Assembly: GCF_001426745.1 (NCBI RefSeq)
Contig: NZ_LMFI01000010.1
Coordinates: 787,722 to 851,721 of the forward strand
DNA: 64,000 nt
Source: Nocardioides sp. Root140
Lineage (GTDB): Bacteria; Actinomycetota; Actinomycetes; Propionibacteriales; Nocardioidaceae
Direction: 5' to 3'
The translations under genes were made by a program, and so were the position numbers. The stretch's first letter is position 1. Every line of letters begins with the position of its first letter. Shown here in pieces: positions 7,903-15,564 of this stretch. The notes under the pieces were generated by a model that searched no databases, had not been told where the DNA came from, and worked only from the letters and a program-made list of their open reading frames with translations.

Positions 7903-8898
7903 TCAGTGTCGTTCGCGCAACCGGGCGTTCGGCAGCGTCGGGGCCGGGATGGGCTGGAGGTGGTCGTCGACGACGATGCCGAATCGCCCGTCGGCGACCA
8001 CTTGCCCATCCGGGACGACGGCACCCTCACGGGTGATCTGGGCCTGCCACTCCTCGCGGAACTGCACGATCTCCTCATGGGTGCGGCCGACGAAGTTCCA
8101 CCACATCACGATCGCCTCACCCAGTGGCTCGCCGCCGAGCAAGAGCAGCCGCGAGTCGTCGTACGCCGTGAGCTCGATGCTGCTGCAACCGGGGGCCAGG
8201 TAGGCCAGCTCGGCCGGCTTGAGGTCCTGGCCGGCGACCGACAGGGAGCCCGAGTCGAGCAGGACGCCGTGCTCGAAGCCGGCCTCGACGTCGAGGGTGA
8301 GCGTGGTGCCCTGCGCGAGGAGCAGCTCCGCGCCGAGCAGCGGGGTGTGCGTCGGGACCGGCGAGGTGTCGCCGAGCAGGGAGCCCAGGAAGACGCGTGC
8401 CTCCCAGCCGGGCCCGGTGACCGGGGTCGGCGCGTGGTGGGCGAAGCCGGGCTCGGCGTCGCGAGTGGCCGACGGCAGGGCCACCCACAGCTGGGCACCG
8501 TGCAGCGTCGTGGTGTCGGGGGTGGAGACCTCGGAGTGGCTGATTCCCCGCCCGGCGGTCATCAGGTTCACCTCGCCGGGGCGCACCATCGCGTGGTTTC
8601 CCGCACTGTCGCGGTGCTCGATCTCGCCGGTGAACAGCCAGCTGACCGTCTGCAGGCCGGTGTGCGGGTGCGGGGCCACCGACATGCCGCCGGTGTCGGC
8701 GACCCGGTCGGGCCCGTAGTGGTCCACGAAGCACCAGGCCCCGATCAGGGACCGCTGTCGTTGCGGGAGCGTGCGTCGTACCGGCATCGCCCGAAGGCCG
8801 CCCAACGGCACCTCGCGGGGGGTCAGCACCTCGACCGGCGCGTCCGGTGCGGACTCCCGCAGGACGACTTCTCCCGGGTCGCGTTCCTGGTTGCTCAT
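7903..8898 (-). CDS. Pirin family protein
   Basis: A 331-residue bicupin. The N-terminal cupin has the metal-binding pattern HPHTGLQTVSWLFTGEIEH followed by the RPGEVNLMTAGRGISHSE segment typical of pirins; the C-terminal cupin (about residues 180-290) is less conserved. Some bacterial pirins act as quercetinases and others influence central metabolism; which applies here cannot be read from sequence. GGAG precedes the ATG. It is divergent from the glycosyltransferase gene, with about 70 bases between their starts. Confidence 0.88.
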   Translation of the reverse strand: MSNQERDPGEVVLRESAPDAPVEVLTPREVPLGGLRAMPVRRTLPQRQRSLIGAWCFVDHYGPDRVADTGGMSVAPHPHTGLQTVSWLFTGEIEHRDSAGNHAMVRPGEVNLMTAGRGISHSEVSTPDTTTLHGAQLWVALPSATRDAEPGFAHHAPTPVTGPGWEARVFLGSLLGDTSPVPTHTPLLGAELLLAQGTTLTLDVEAGFEHGVLLDSGSLSVAGQDLKPAELAYLAPGCSSIELTAYDDSRLLLLGGEPLGEAIVMWWNFVGRTHEEIVQFREEWQAQITREGAVVPDGQVVADGRFGIVVDDHLQPIPAPTLPNARLRERH

Positions 8899-8969
8899 GT
8901 CTCCAGTCTTGCGCAGCCGTCAACCCGCCGCTCACACCCCGTTCACGGCCCCGGGGCATGGTGGCCACC

Positions 8970-10085
8970 ATGCGGATCGCCCAGCTCGCCAACTTCGTCG
9001 GTCCGGCCTCAGGTGGCATGAAGACCGCGATCGCGGCCCTCGGAGCGGGCTACGCGGCGGCCGGCGCCGAGCGGCTCCTGCTGGTGCCCGGCCCGTACGA
9101 CGCACGCGAGCACACGGACTCCGGTGAGGTCGTGCAGTTCCGGGCGCCGAAGGTCGGTGGCGGCTACCGGCTGATCCTCGAGCCCTGGCGGGTGATCAGC
9201 GAGCTCGAGGCGTTCGCGCCCACCTCGGTGGAGATCAACGACAAGTCCACCCTGCTGCCGGTCACCCGGTGGGCCCGGCGCAAGGGCGTCGGGTCGGTGC
9301 TGTTCTCCCACGAGCGTCTCGACGCGATGCTCGGCCTGCGCACCGGCTTCGAGACCTCGGCGAAGGTCTCGATCGGCCTCTACAACCGCCTGTTGGTGCG
9401 CCAGTTCGACACCGTCGTGGTCACGTCGCGCTACGCCGAGCACGAGTTCGGCTCGGCAGCCGCCGCGGTCGGGACACCGCTCGTGCGGGTGCCGCTCGGC
9501 GTGGACCTCGACCTCTTCACCCCCGGCCCGGGCACGACTGCCGGGCCGCTGCGCCTCGTCCACGTCGGCCGGCTCAGCCGCGAGAAGAGCCCGCACCTCG
9601 CCGTCGCCACGGCCGTGGAGCTGCACCGCCGCGGCGTACCCGTCCGGCTCGACGTGTACGGCGACGGCCCGCACCGCGACGAGCTCGAGGCACTCGCGGG
9701 CCGGGCGCCGGTGACCTTCCACGGCCACGTCGCCGACCGGGTGCGACTGGCGCAGCTGATCGGCGAGGCCGACATCGCCCTCTCGGCCTGTCCGGGCGAG
9801 ACGTTCGGCCTGGCCGTGCTCGAGGCGCTGGCCTGTGGCACTCCAGTCGTGACGGCCTCCACGGGCGGCGCCAGCGAGCTCGTCGACACGAGGTCCGGCG
9901 AACACGGGGGCGCGGACCCGGCCAGCCTCGCGGACGCCGTGCAACGCCTGGCCGCCCGGGACCCGGCGACCCGGCGCACGGCGGCGCGCACGCGGGCCGA
10001 GTCGTTCCCGTGGCAGGCCGCGGTCGACCACATGCTCACCGTGCACGCGGGGCTGTCGGCGGATCGGTCGCTGGCCACGGCCTGA
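8970..10085 (+). CDS. Family 4 glycosyltransferase, PimC-like mannosyltransferase
   Basis: A 371-residue GT-B enzyme. The N-terminus MRIAQLANFVGPASGGMKTA is typical of actinobacterial PimC-like and related mannosyltransferases. The C-terminal donor domain shows LVHVGRLSREKSPHLAVA, VYGDGPHRDEL, FHGHV and the E-x7-E element GETFGLAVLEAL, followed by GTPVVTASTGGASELV. These enzymes use GDP-mannose or a related sugar nucleotide on the inner face of the membrane. ATG 8970 is preferred because a weak GGTGG lies 5 bases upstream; ATG 8958 is an alternative four residues longer. Whether it makes phosphatidylinositol mannosides or another glycolipid is inference. Confidence 0.8.
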   Translation: MRIAQLANFVGPASGGMKTAIAALGAGYAAAGAERLLLVPGPYDAREHTDSGEVVQFRAPKVGGGYRLILEPWRVISELEAFAPTSVEINDKSTLLPVTRWARRKGVGSVLFSHERLDAMLGLRTGFETSAKVSIGLYNRLLVRQFDTVVVTSRYAEHEFGSAAAAVGTPLVRVPLGVDLDLFTPGPGTTAGPLRLVHVGRLSREKSPHLAVATAVELHRRGVPVRLDVYGDGPHRDELEALAGRAPVTFHGHVADRVRLAQLIGEADIALSACPGETFGLAVLEALACGTPVVTASTGGASELVDTRSGEHGGADPASLADAVQRLAARDPATRRTAARTRAESFPWQAAVDHMLTVHAGLSADRSLATA

Positions 10086-10150
10086 ACGCGGGCGCAGTCG
10101 TGAGGTACTCCTCACGGAATAGTGGAGTCGGGGCGGCGAGTTGCCCCCAC

Positions 10151-11245
10151 ATGACGTCTTTGTTCGACCCCCTCGACCTCGGTGCCACCCGCACCGCCAA
10201 CCGTGTCTTCATGGCGCCGCTGACCCGGATGCGCGCGACCGCTCCCGGCGACGTGCCCAACGACCTGATGCGCGACTACTACCTGCAGCGGGCCGGCGCC
10301 GGACTGGTGATCAGCGAGGGCACCCAGATCTCCCCCGAGGGCAAGGGGTACGCCGACACCCCGGGCATCCACAGCGCCGAGCAGGTGGCCGGCTGGCGCT
10401 CGATCACGGACGCCGTGCACGCGGCCGGTGGCCTGATGGCCGCCCAGCTGTGGCACACCGGCCGGGTCGGCCACGAGTCGCTGCACGACGGGGCCCTGCC
10501 GGTCTCGGCGAGCGCCCTCGAGTTCCGCAACCGCACCTCCCTGAAGGACGAGGACGGCAACGTCGTGCGCGCCAACTGCCCGACGCCCCGCGCGCTCGAG
10601 ACCGACGAGCTGCCGCGCCTGGTCGACGACTACCGACGCTCGGCCCGCAACGCCCGCGACGCCGGCTTCGACCTCGTCGAGGTGCACGCCGCCCACGGCT
10701 ACCTGCTCCACCAGTTCCTCGCCGAGGGCAGCAACCAGCGCACCGACGGCTACGGCGGCTCCCTGGAGAACCGGGCCCGACTGCTGCTCGAGGTCGTCGA
10801 CGCGATCATCGACGAGGTGGGTGCCGACCGGGTCGGCGTACGCATCTCCCCCATCGGCAGCTTCAACGGCCTCGACTCCGACGACGACGGCGAGGGCGGG
10901 CTGTTCGTCGCCCGCGCACTCGCCGAGCGCGGCATCGCGTTCGTGCACCTCTCGGAGCCCGACTGGGCCGGAGGCCCGTCACTGGACGACCACTTCCGCA
11001 GCCAGCTGCGCGAGGCGTTCCCGGGAGTGATCGTCGGCGCCGGCAACTACGACCTGGCCAAGGCCCAGCGCCTACTCGCCGCCGGGCTGGTCGACGCCGC
11101 CGCGTTCGGGCGCTCGTTCATCGCCAACCCCGACCTGCCGGCCCGGCTCGAGGCCGGCCTCCCTCTCAACGCGCCGGTGCTGGAGACGTTCTACGGCGGC
11201 GGCCACGAGGGCTACACCGACTACCCGGCCCTGGCCGACGCCTGA
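10151..11245 (+). CDS. Old yellow enzyme family alkene reductase (FMN)
   Basis: A 364-residue single-domain TIM barrel of the NADH:flavin oxidoreductase / old yellow enzyme family. It begins MTSLFDPLDLGATRTANRVF, then MAPLTRMRA, an active-site QLWHTGRV, the HAAHGYLLHQFLAEGSNQRT segment with DGYGGSLENRARLLLE, and a C-terminal phosphate-binding GAGNYDLAKAQRLL ... DAAAFGRSFIANPDLP. Such enzymes reduce activated C=C bonds or nitro compounds with NAD(P)H. The preceding gap holds an imperfect palindrome (GTGAGG and CCTCAC around TACT, 10100-10115), perhaps a regulator site. The natural substrate is unknown. The much longer open frame reaching back to 9269 is an artefact of high GC. Confidence 0.92.
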   Translation: MTSLFDPLDLGATRTANRVFMAPLTRMRATAPGDVPNDLMRDYYLQRAGAGLVISEGTQISPEGKGYADTPGIHSAEQVAGWRSITDAVHAAGGLMAAQLWHTGRVGHESLHDGALPVSASALEFRNRTSLKDEDGNVVRANCPTPRALETDELPRLVDDYRRSARNARDAGFDLVEVHAAHGYLLHQFLAEGSNQRTDGYGGSLENRARLLLEVVDAIIDEVGADRVGVRISPIGSFNGLDSDDDGEGGLFVARALAERGIAFVHLSEPDWAGGPSLDDHFRSQLREAFPGVIVGAGNYDLAKAQRLLAAGLVDAAAFGRSFIANPDLPARLEAGLPLNAPVLETFYGGGHEGYTDYPALADA

Positions 11246-11275
11246 TCCGTGAAGGGCCGTCCAGCGTCCCATGAC

Positions 11276-11291
11276 CGGACACATGTGTCCG
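11276..11291. promoter_or_regulatory. Possible operator: perfect 16-bp palindrome upstream of the fah operon
   Basis: CGGACACATGTGTCCG reads the same on both strands and sits about 18 bases upstream of the TAGCCT -10 hexamer, where the -35 contact would be. This suggests a regulator site for the fumarylacetoacetase operon. Confidence 0.45.
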
Positions 11292-11308
11292 CTGTCACGG
11301 TCCTGCGC

Positions 11309-11314
11309 TAGCCT
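11309..11314 (+). promoter_or_regulatory. -10 hexamer TAGCCT, leaderless start
   Basis: TAGCCT ends 6 bases before the GTG at 11321. No Shine-Dalgarno sequence is present. Confidence 0.5.
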
Positions 11315-11320
11315 CCGAGC

Positions 11321-12217
11321 GTGTCCGACTCAACCGCTGTCCCCGTCCCACCGAACCTGTCCCCCGCCTTCACCGGACTGCTCGACGACGCCGCCATCTT
11401 CCCGCCCGGCAACAGCCCCCTGGAAGACGCAGTGCCGGCCTTCTTCGGCCGTCGCACCGAGCCCTGGGCCGACCTGGTCGGCTCGTTCGTGGTCAGCGAC
11501 CACAAGATGCCCGACCTGCGGCCACTCGTCGGCGCCGAGGAGCTGCCGGTGAGCGTCGTGATCGGCGCGGGCGCCGGCGGCATCGCACCCGCGGCCAGCG
11601 CGGTGGACCGGCTCGACGGCCTCCGACTGGCCGGACTCGAGGTCGCCCTGCGCGACCCCTCCGACCTGGTCGGCAACGCGCGACGCGTGATCGCCGGCCT
11701 CGACCAGGCCCGCGACCTCGGCCTGGTCGACGACGAGGTGGTGGTCTGCGTCGAGCTCCCGCAGGAGGCACCGGGCGCCGGATGGCTGGCCGCTGCCGAC
11801 GAGATCGCCGCCGCGGACCTGCACCTGAAGTTCCGCACCGGTGGCGTGGAGGCGCACCTCTTCCCGTCCCCCGACGTGCTCGGCGCGTGGATCACTGCGG
11901 CCCTCGACCGCGAGTGCGCGTTCAAGTGCACGGCCGGGCTGCACAACGCGGTGCGCCACACCGACCCCGAGACCGGCTTCGCCCACCACGGGTTCCTCAA
12001 CGTGCTGCTGGCCACCCGCGCCTCACTCGACGGCGACGACCCGGTCGCCGTACTCACCGAGGACGACCCGGCGGCCCTCACGGCCCGCTTCCACGAGCAC
12101 GGTCACGACACGATGGCCCGCACCCGACGCTGGTTCACCGGCTTCGGGTCGTGCAGCGTGGTCGAGCCCCTCGACGACCTGCACGCGCTGGGCCTTCTGA
12201 CCAAGGAGTCCGCATGA
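11321..12217 (+). CDS. Conserved hypothetical protein coupled to fumarylacetoacetase
   Basis: A 298-residue soluble protein not assigned to a known family. Visible features are an N-terminal LSPAFTGLLDDAAIFPPGNSPL, a VSVVIGAGAGGIAPAA stretch, a conserved-looking LKFRTGGVEAHLFPSPD and FKCTAGLHNAVRHTDPETGFAHHGFLNVLLA with several His and Cys residues. The KFRTGG and KCTAGLH strands recall the phosphate- or carboxylate-binding strands of TIM barrels, but this is only an impression. The start is the leaderless GTG at 11321. Its stop overlaps the fumarylacetoacetase start (ATGA), so a role in tyrosine or homogentisate degradation is likely. Confidence 0.75.
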   Translation: MSDSTAVPVPPNLSPAFTGLLDDAAIFPPGNSPLEDAVPAFFGRRTEPWADLVGSFVVSDHKMPDLRPLVGAEELPVSVVIGAGAGGIAPAASAVDRLDGLRLAGLEVALRDPSDLVGNARRVIAGLDQARDLGLVDDEVVVCVELPQEAPGAGWLAAADEIAAADLHLKFRTGGVEAHLFPSPDVLGAWITAALDRECAFKCTAGLHNAVRHTDPETGFAHHGFLNVLLATRASLDGDDPVAVLTEDDPAALTARFHEHGHDTMARTRRWFTGFGSCSVVEPLDDLHALGLLTKESA

Positions 12218-13437
12218 AGACCTGGGTGCCCGGTGCCGCCGGCTCGGCGTACGACGTCGACAACCTGCCGTACGGCGTCTTCGTGGCCGCCGGCGAGCAG
12301 CCGAGGGTCGGCGTGCGCATCGGCGACCTCGTGCTCGACCTCGCACCCGTCGCTGCTGCGGCGATGCTCGAGGAGGCGCACGTCTTCGAGCAGTCGACGC
12401 TCAATCCCCTGATGGGGTTGGGGAAGGCCCGCAACGACGCGATTCGCCGGTGGATCGTGGGTCTGCTGGTCGAGCACGCGGGACGGGCAGACGTCGAACC
12501 GCATCTGGTACCTCTCGGCGACGTCGAGATGCGGATGCCGTTCGACGTCGGCGACTACGTCGACTTCTATGCCTCCGAGCACCACGCGTCGGCGGTCGGC
12601 AAGATCTTCCGCCCCGAACAGGAGCCACTGCTGCCGAACTGGAAGCACCTCCCGGTCGGCTACCACGGTCGCGCCGGCACCGTCGTGCCCAGCGGCACCG
12701 ACATCGTCCGGCCGATGGGCCAACGGGTCTTGCCAGGCTCGACCACCGGCTCCGCACCCGCGCCGGTGTTCGGTCCCAGCGGCCGGCTCGACATCGAGGC
12801 CGAGCTGGGCTTCGTGGTCGGCACCGGTACGACACTCGGCGCGCGGGTGTCGACGGCTGCGTTCGCCGACCACGCGTTCGGCCTGGTCGGGGTCAACGAC
12901 TGGTCCGCGCGCGACATCCAGGCCTGGGAGTACGTCCCCCTCGGCCCGTTCCTCGGCAAGTCGTTCGCGACCTCGATCTCCACGTGGGTCACTCCGCTGG
13001 CCGCCCTCGATGCGGCCTGGGTCGACCTGCCCGGCCAGGACCCCGAGCCGCTGCCGTACCTCCAGGTCGACGGCAGGGCCGGGCTCGACATCTCCATCGA
13101 GGTGTCGGTCAACGGCCACGTGGTCAGCCGGCCGCCGTATCGGTCGATGTACTGGTCCCCCGCGCAGATGCTGGCCCACCTGACCGTCAACGGTGCGTCA
13201 GTGCGCACCGGCGACCTGTGGGCCTCGGGCACCGTGTCCGGCCCGGTGCCCGAGGAGCGCGGATCGTTCCTGGAGCTCAGCTGGGGTTGGCGCGAGCCGT
13301 TCGCGGTCGGCGACCAGGAGCGCCTCGCGCTCGAGGACGGCGACGAGGTCACGCTCACCTACACGGCCCCCGGCACGCTCGGCGGCCGGATCGCGCTCGG
13401 CGAGGTGACCGGCCGGATCGTGCCCGCCCGCCCCTGA
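12214..13437 (+). CDS. fahA: Fumarylacetoacetase
   Basis: A 407-residue enzyme with the whole FAH fold: an N-terminal SH3-like part (YGVFVAAGEQPRVGVRIGDLVLDL) and a C-terminal domain with DYVDFYASEHHASAVGKIFRP, the HLPVGYHGRAGTVVPSGTD signature, metal ligands in DIEAELGFVVG, GVNDWSARDIQAWEYVPLGP and LGKSFATSISTWV. It hydrolyses fumarylacetoacetate to fumarate and acetoacetate, the last step of tyrosine and phenylalanine degradation through homogentisate. The start ATG overlaps the previous stop. AAGGAG lies at 12203-12208 (spacing 5). The homogentisate dioxygenase expected in the pathway is not in this window. Confidence 0.95.
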   Translation: MKTWVPGAAGSAYDVDNLPYGVFVAAGEQPRVGVRIGDLVLDLAPVAAAAMLEEAHVFEQSTLNPLMGLGKARNDAIRRWIVGLLVEHAGRADVEPHLVPLGDVEMRMPFDVGDYVDFYASEHHASAVGKIFRPEQEPLLPNWKHLPVGYHGRAGTVVPSGTDIVRPMGQRVLPGSTTGSAPAPVFGPSGRLDIEAELGFVVGTGTTLGARVSTAAFADHAFGLVGVNDWSARDIQAWEYVPLGPFLGKSFATSISTWVTPLAALDAAWVDLPGQDPEPLPYLQVDGRAGLDISIEVSVNGHVVSRPPYRSMYWSPAQMLAHLTVNGASVRTGDLWASGTVSGPVPEERGSFLELSWGWREPFAVGDQERLALEDGDEVTLTYTAPGTLGGRIALGEVTGRIVPARP

Positions 13438-13486
13438 CCCGGTCGGTCCGGGCGGTCGCGCCCGACCGAACCCAACCTGGCCGCCC

Positions 13487-13616
13487 CTAGGTAGTGCGGT
13501 CCGACTGGACCAACTCGCCTCGCCCACTCGGTCCGATCGGACGCAGTGCGAGGCCTACTCGGTCCAATCGGACCGAGTGAGGTCACCAGTTGGTCCGATC
13601 GGGCCCGAGCACCTAG
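13487..13616. repeat. Array of four 31-bp palindromic units between convergent genes
   Basis: Cores matching GGTCCRATCGGACC start at 13498, 13530, 13561 and 13592, a spacing of 32, 31 and 31 bases. The array is bounded by CTAGGT at the left and ACCTAG at the right, so unit 1 and the reverse complement of unit 4 are similar over nearly 30 bases and the block is roughly an inverted repeat. It fills the gap between fahA and kynA. It could act as a two-way terminator; the regular period is unusual for that. Confidence 0.8.
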
Positions 13617-13719
13617 CAGCGGCCGGGTCACTTCCTGGCCGACATTCCGTCGCACCGGACCTGCCATCGCCCGACCGGGCCGGCAGCGCTTGAGGCTTCG
13701 ACCTGCCTGAAGCGCGGGG

Positions 13720-14589
13720 TCAGGTGCCGATGGTGGTGCGGACGGCGTACAGCTCGGGGAAGAACGTCAGCTCCAGGGCCTTCTTGAGGAACGGCGCGCC
13801 GCTCGAGCCGCCGGTGCCGGTCTTCATGCCGATGATCCGCTCGACGGTCTTGAGGTGCCGGAAGCGCCACAGCTGGAAGTTGTCCTCGAGGTCGACGAGC
13901 TCCTCGCAGGTCTCGTACGCCGACCAGTTGTGGGAGGCATCCGCGTAGATCGAGGCCAGGACAGGCACGAGGTCCTCGCGGAAGGTCCACGCCTTGGTGA
14001 CGTCGCGCTCGAGGATGTCCGCCGGGATCGGGTAGCCGTGGCGCGCCAGGTAGCGCAGGAACTCGTCGTAGAGGGACGGCGCCTCGAGTGCCCGGCGGAC
14101 GCCCTCCTGGGCGACGGGTTCGGCGTCGAAGACCTTGAGCATCGCCGCGTTCTTGTTGCCGAGGGTGAACTCGACCGCGCGGTACTGCCAGGACTGGAAG
14201 CCGCTGGAGTTGCCCAGCGCGTCGCGGAACTCGGCGTACTCACTGGGTGTCAGGGTGGCCAGCACCGACCACTGCTCGGTGAGCGTCTTCTGGATGTGCT
14301 TGACCCGGGCCACGCTCTTGAGCGCCGGGGCCAGGTCGTCGTCGCGCAGCAGGGCGCAGGCCCGCTCGAGCTCGTGGAGCACCAGCTTGAGCCAGAGCTC
14401 GGTGGTCTGGTGCTGCACGATGAACAGCAGCTCGTCGGGGTGCACCGGATCGCTGACCGGGCGCTGCGCCGAGAGCAGGGTCGGCAGGTCGAGGTAGCCG
14501 CCGTAGCTCATCCGCTCGCTGAAGTCGGTGACGACGGTGTCCTCGATGGCGCGGGTGTTGGCGTCGACACCTCGGTCGGATTCAGTCAT
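13720..14589 (-). CDS. kynA: Tryptophan 2,3-dioxygenase
   Basis: A 289-residue heme enzyme that opens the indole ring of tryptophan to N-formylkynurenine. Family features are MSYGGYLDLPTLLSAQRPVS, DELLFIVQHQTTELWLKLVLHE (distal-side residues), the SGFQSWQYRAVEFTLGN block and near the end VDLEDNFQLWRFRHLKTVERIIG with the proximal heme histidine, then the GTGGSSGAPFLKK loop. The long frame reaching to 15465 is spurious; ATG 14589 has GGAGGGAG just upstream and matches the family N-terminus. No kynurenine formamidase or kynureninase is seen nearby, so only the first step is encoded here. Confidence 0.95.
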   Translation of the reverse strand: MTESDRGVDANTRAIEDTVVTDFSERMSYGGYLDLPTLLSAQRPVSDPVHPDELLFIVQHQTTELWLKLVLHELERACALLRDDDLAPALKSVARVKHIQKTLTEQWSVLATLTPSEYAEFRDALGNSSGFQSWQYRAVEFTLGNKNAAMLKVFDAEPVAQEGVRRALEAPSLYDEFLRYLARHGYPIPADILERDVTKAWTFREDLVPVLASIYADASHNWSAYETCEELVDLEDNFQLWRFRHLKTVERIIGMKTGTGGSSGAPFLKKALELTFFPELYAVRTTIGT

Positions 14590-14633
14590 GTGGCTCCCTC
14601 CGCGAGCCACCGTAGCGGGTGGGAGCCCGGGCG

Positions 14634-14639
14634 TAGGCT
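14634..14639 (+). promoter_or_regulatory. -10 hexamer TAGGCT, leaderless start of the metallophosphoesterase
   Basis: TAGGCT ends 7 bases before the GTG at 14647; no ribosome binding site is present between them. Confidence 0.5.
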
Positions 14640-14646
14640 GCCGAGC

Positions 14647-15564
14647 GTGAAGCCCCTCGGCCAGCACCCGGCACCCAGCCACGTGATCGCCCACCTCAGT
14701 GACCCGCAGATGCTCGCCGGCCGGCCGCTCTACGGCAAGGTCGACACCGAGGCCCGGCTCCGTGAAGCCCTCGAGCGGCTGCCCGCGCTCGACCCGCCGC
14801 CGCAGGCGATCGTGTTCACCGGCGACCTCGCCGACCGCGGAGAGCCGAAGGCGTACGCCGCCCTGCGAGCACTGGTCGAACCGGTCGCGCAGCAGTGTGG
14901 CGCGCAGGTGATCTGGGTGATGGGCAACCACGACGAGCGGGCGGCGTACGCCGAGGGGCTGCTCGACCGCGCGCCCACCGACGAGACCCAGGACGAGGTG
15001 CACGACGTCGACGGGCTGCGGGTCATCTCTCTCGACACCAGCGTGCCGGGCTACCACCATGGCGAGATCAGCGCCGAACAGCTCGCCTGGCTGGCCGACG
15101 TGCTCGCCACTCCGGCGCGCCACGGCACCCTGCTCGCCCTGCACCACCCGCCGATCCCGGTGCCGATGCTGGAGGCGGCGGCGCTGATCGAGCTGCACGA
15201 CCAGGCGGCCCTGGCCGAGGTCATCCGTGGCACCGACGTCCGCGGCATCATCGGCGGGCACTTCCACTACACCTCGTGGTCGACGTTCGCCGGCGTACCG
15301 GTCTCGGTGGCGTCGTCCACCTGCTACACCGAGGACCCGGCGGCGGTCGACCGGTTGACCTCCGGTGTCGACGGCCACCAGGCGTTCACGATGCTGCACC
15401 TCTATGAGGACGCCGTGGTGCACAGCGTGGTGCCGGTTCCGGGGGCACCCGAGATCGTCGGGCACCCCGCCGAGCTGGCCGAACAGCTCGAGGCGCTGGC
15501 CCCGGAGGAGCTGTTCGAGCTGGTGTCGAGCAAGGAGTCAGCGCTCTACGCCGACGGGCTCTGA
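14647..15564 (+). CDS. Metallophosphoesterase, CpdA-like phosphodiesterase
   Basis: A 305-residue calcineurin-like phosphoesterase of the class III cyclic-nucleotide phosphodiesterase type. Motifs in order: HLSDPQM (usual DxH written here as D-P-Q), VFTGDLADRGEP, VMGNHDER, LALHHPPIPV and IGGHFHYTSW. All metal-binding positions are kept except the first-motif histidine, which is Gln. Relatives hydrolyse 2',3'- or 3',5'-cAMP or other phosphodiesters; the substrate here is not known. The leaderless GTG at 14647 fits the TAGGCT hexamer. Its last 27 bases overlap, tail to tail, the mannosyltransferase gene on the other strand. Confidence 0.88.
   Translation: MKPLGQHPAPSHVIAHLSDPQMLAGRPLYGKVDTEARLREALERLPALDPPPQAIVFTGDLADRGEPKAYAALRALVEPVAQQCGAQVIWVMGNHDERAAYAEGLLDRAPTDETQDEVHDVDGLRVISLDTSVPGYHHGEISAEQLAWLADVLATPARHGTLLALHHPPIPVPMLEAAALIELHDQAALAEVIRGTDVRGIIGGHFHYTSWSTFAGVPVSVASSTCYTEDPAAVDRLTSGVDGHQAFTMLHLYEDAVVHSVVPVPGAPEIVGHPAELAEQLEALAPEELFELVSSKESALYADGL

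Noticed and set aside
9269..10150. A long N-terminal extension of the old yellow enzyme
   Set aside because: The extension lies entirely within the glycosyltransferase gene in another frame, and its composition is that of a shadow frame; the family begins at ATG 10151.
13487..13616. A short CRISPR array
   Set aside because: Spacing of 31 bases fits only repeats without spacers, the units are themselves palindromic and differ from each other, and no cas gene is present.
13855..14646. A forward-strand gene opposite kynA joined to the phosphoesterase
   Set aside because: It mirrors kynA exactly and has no protein family features; the phosphoesterase begins at GTG 14647.
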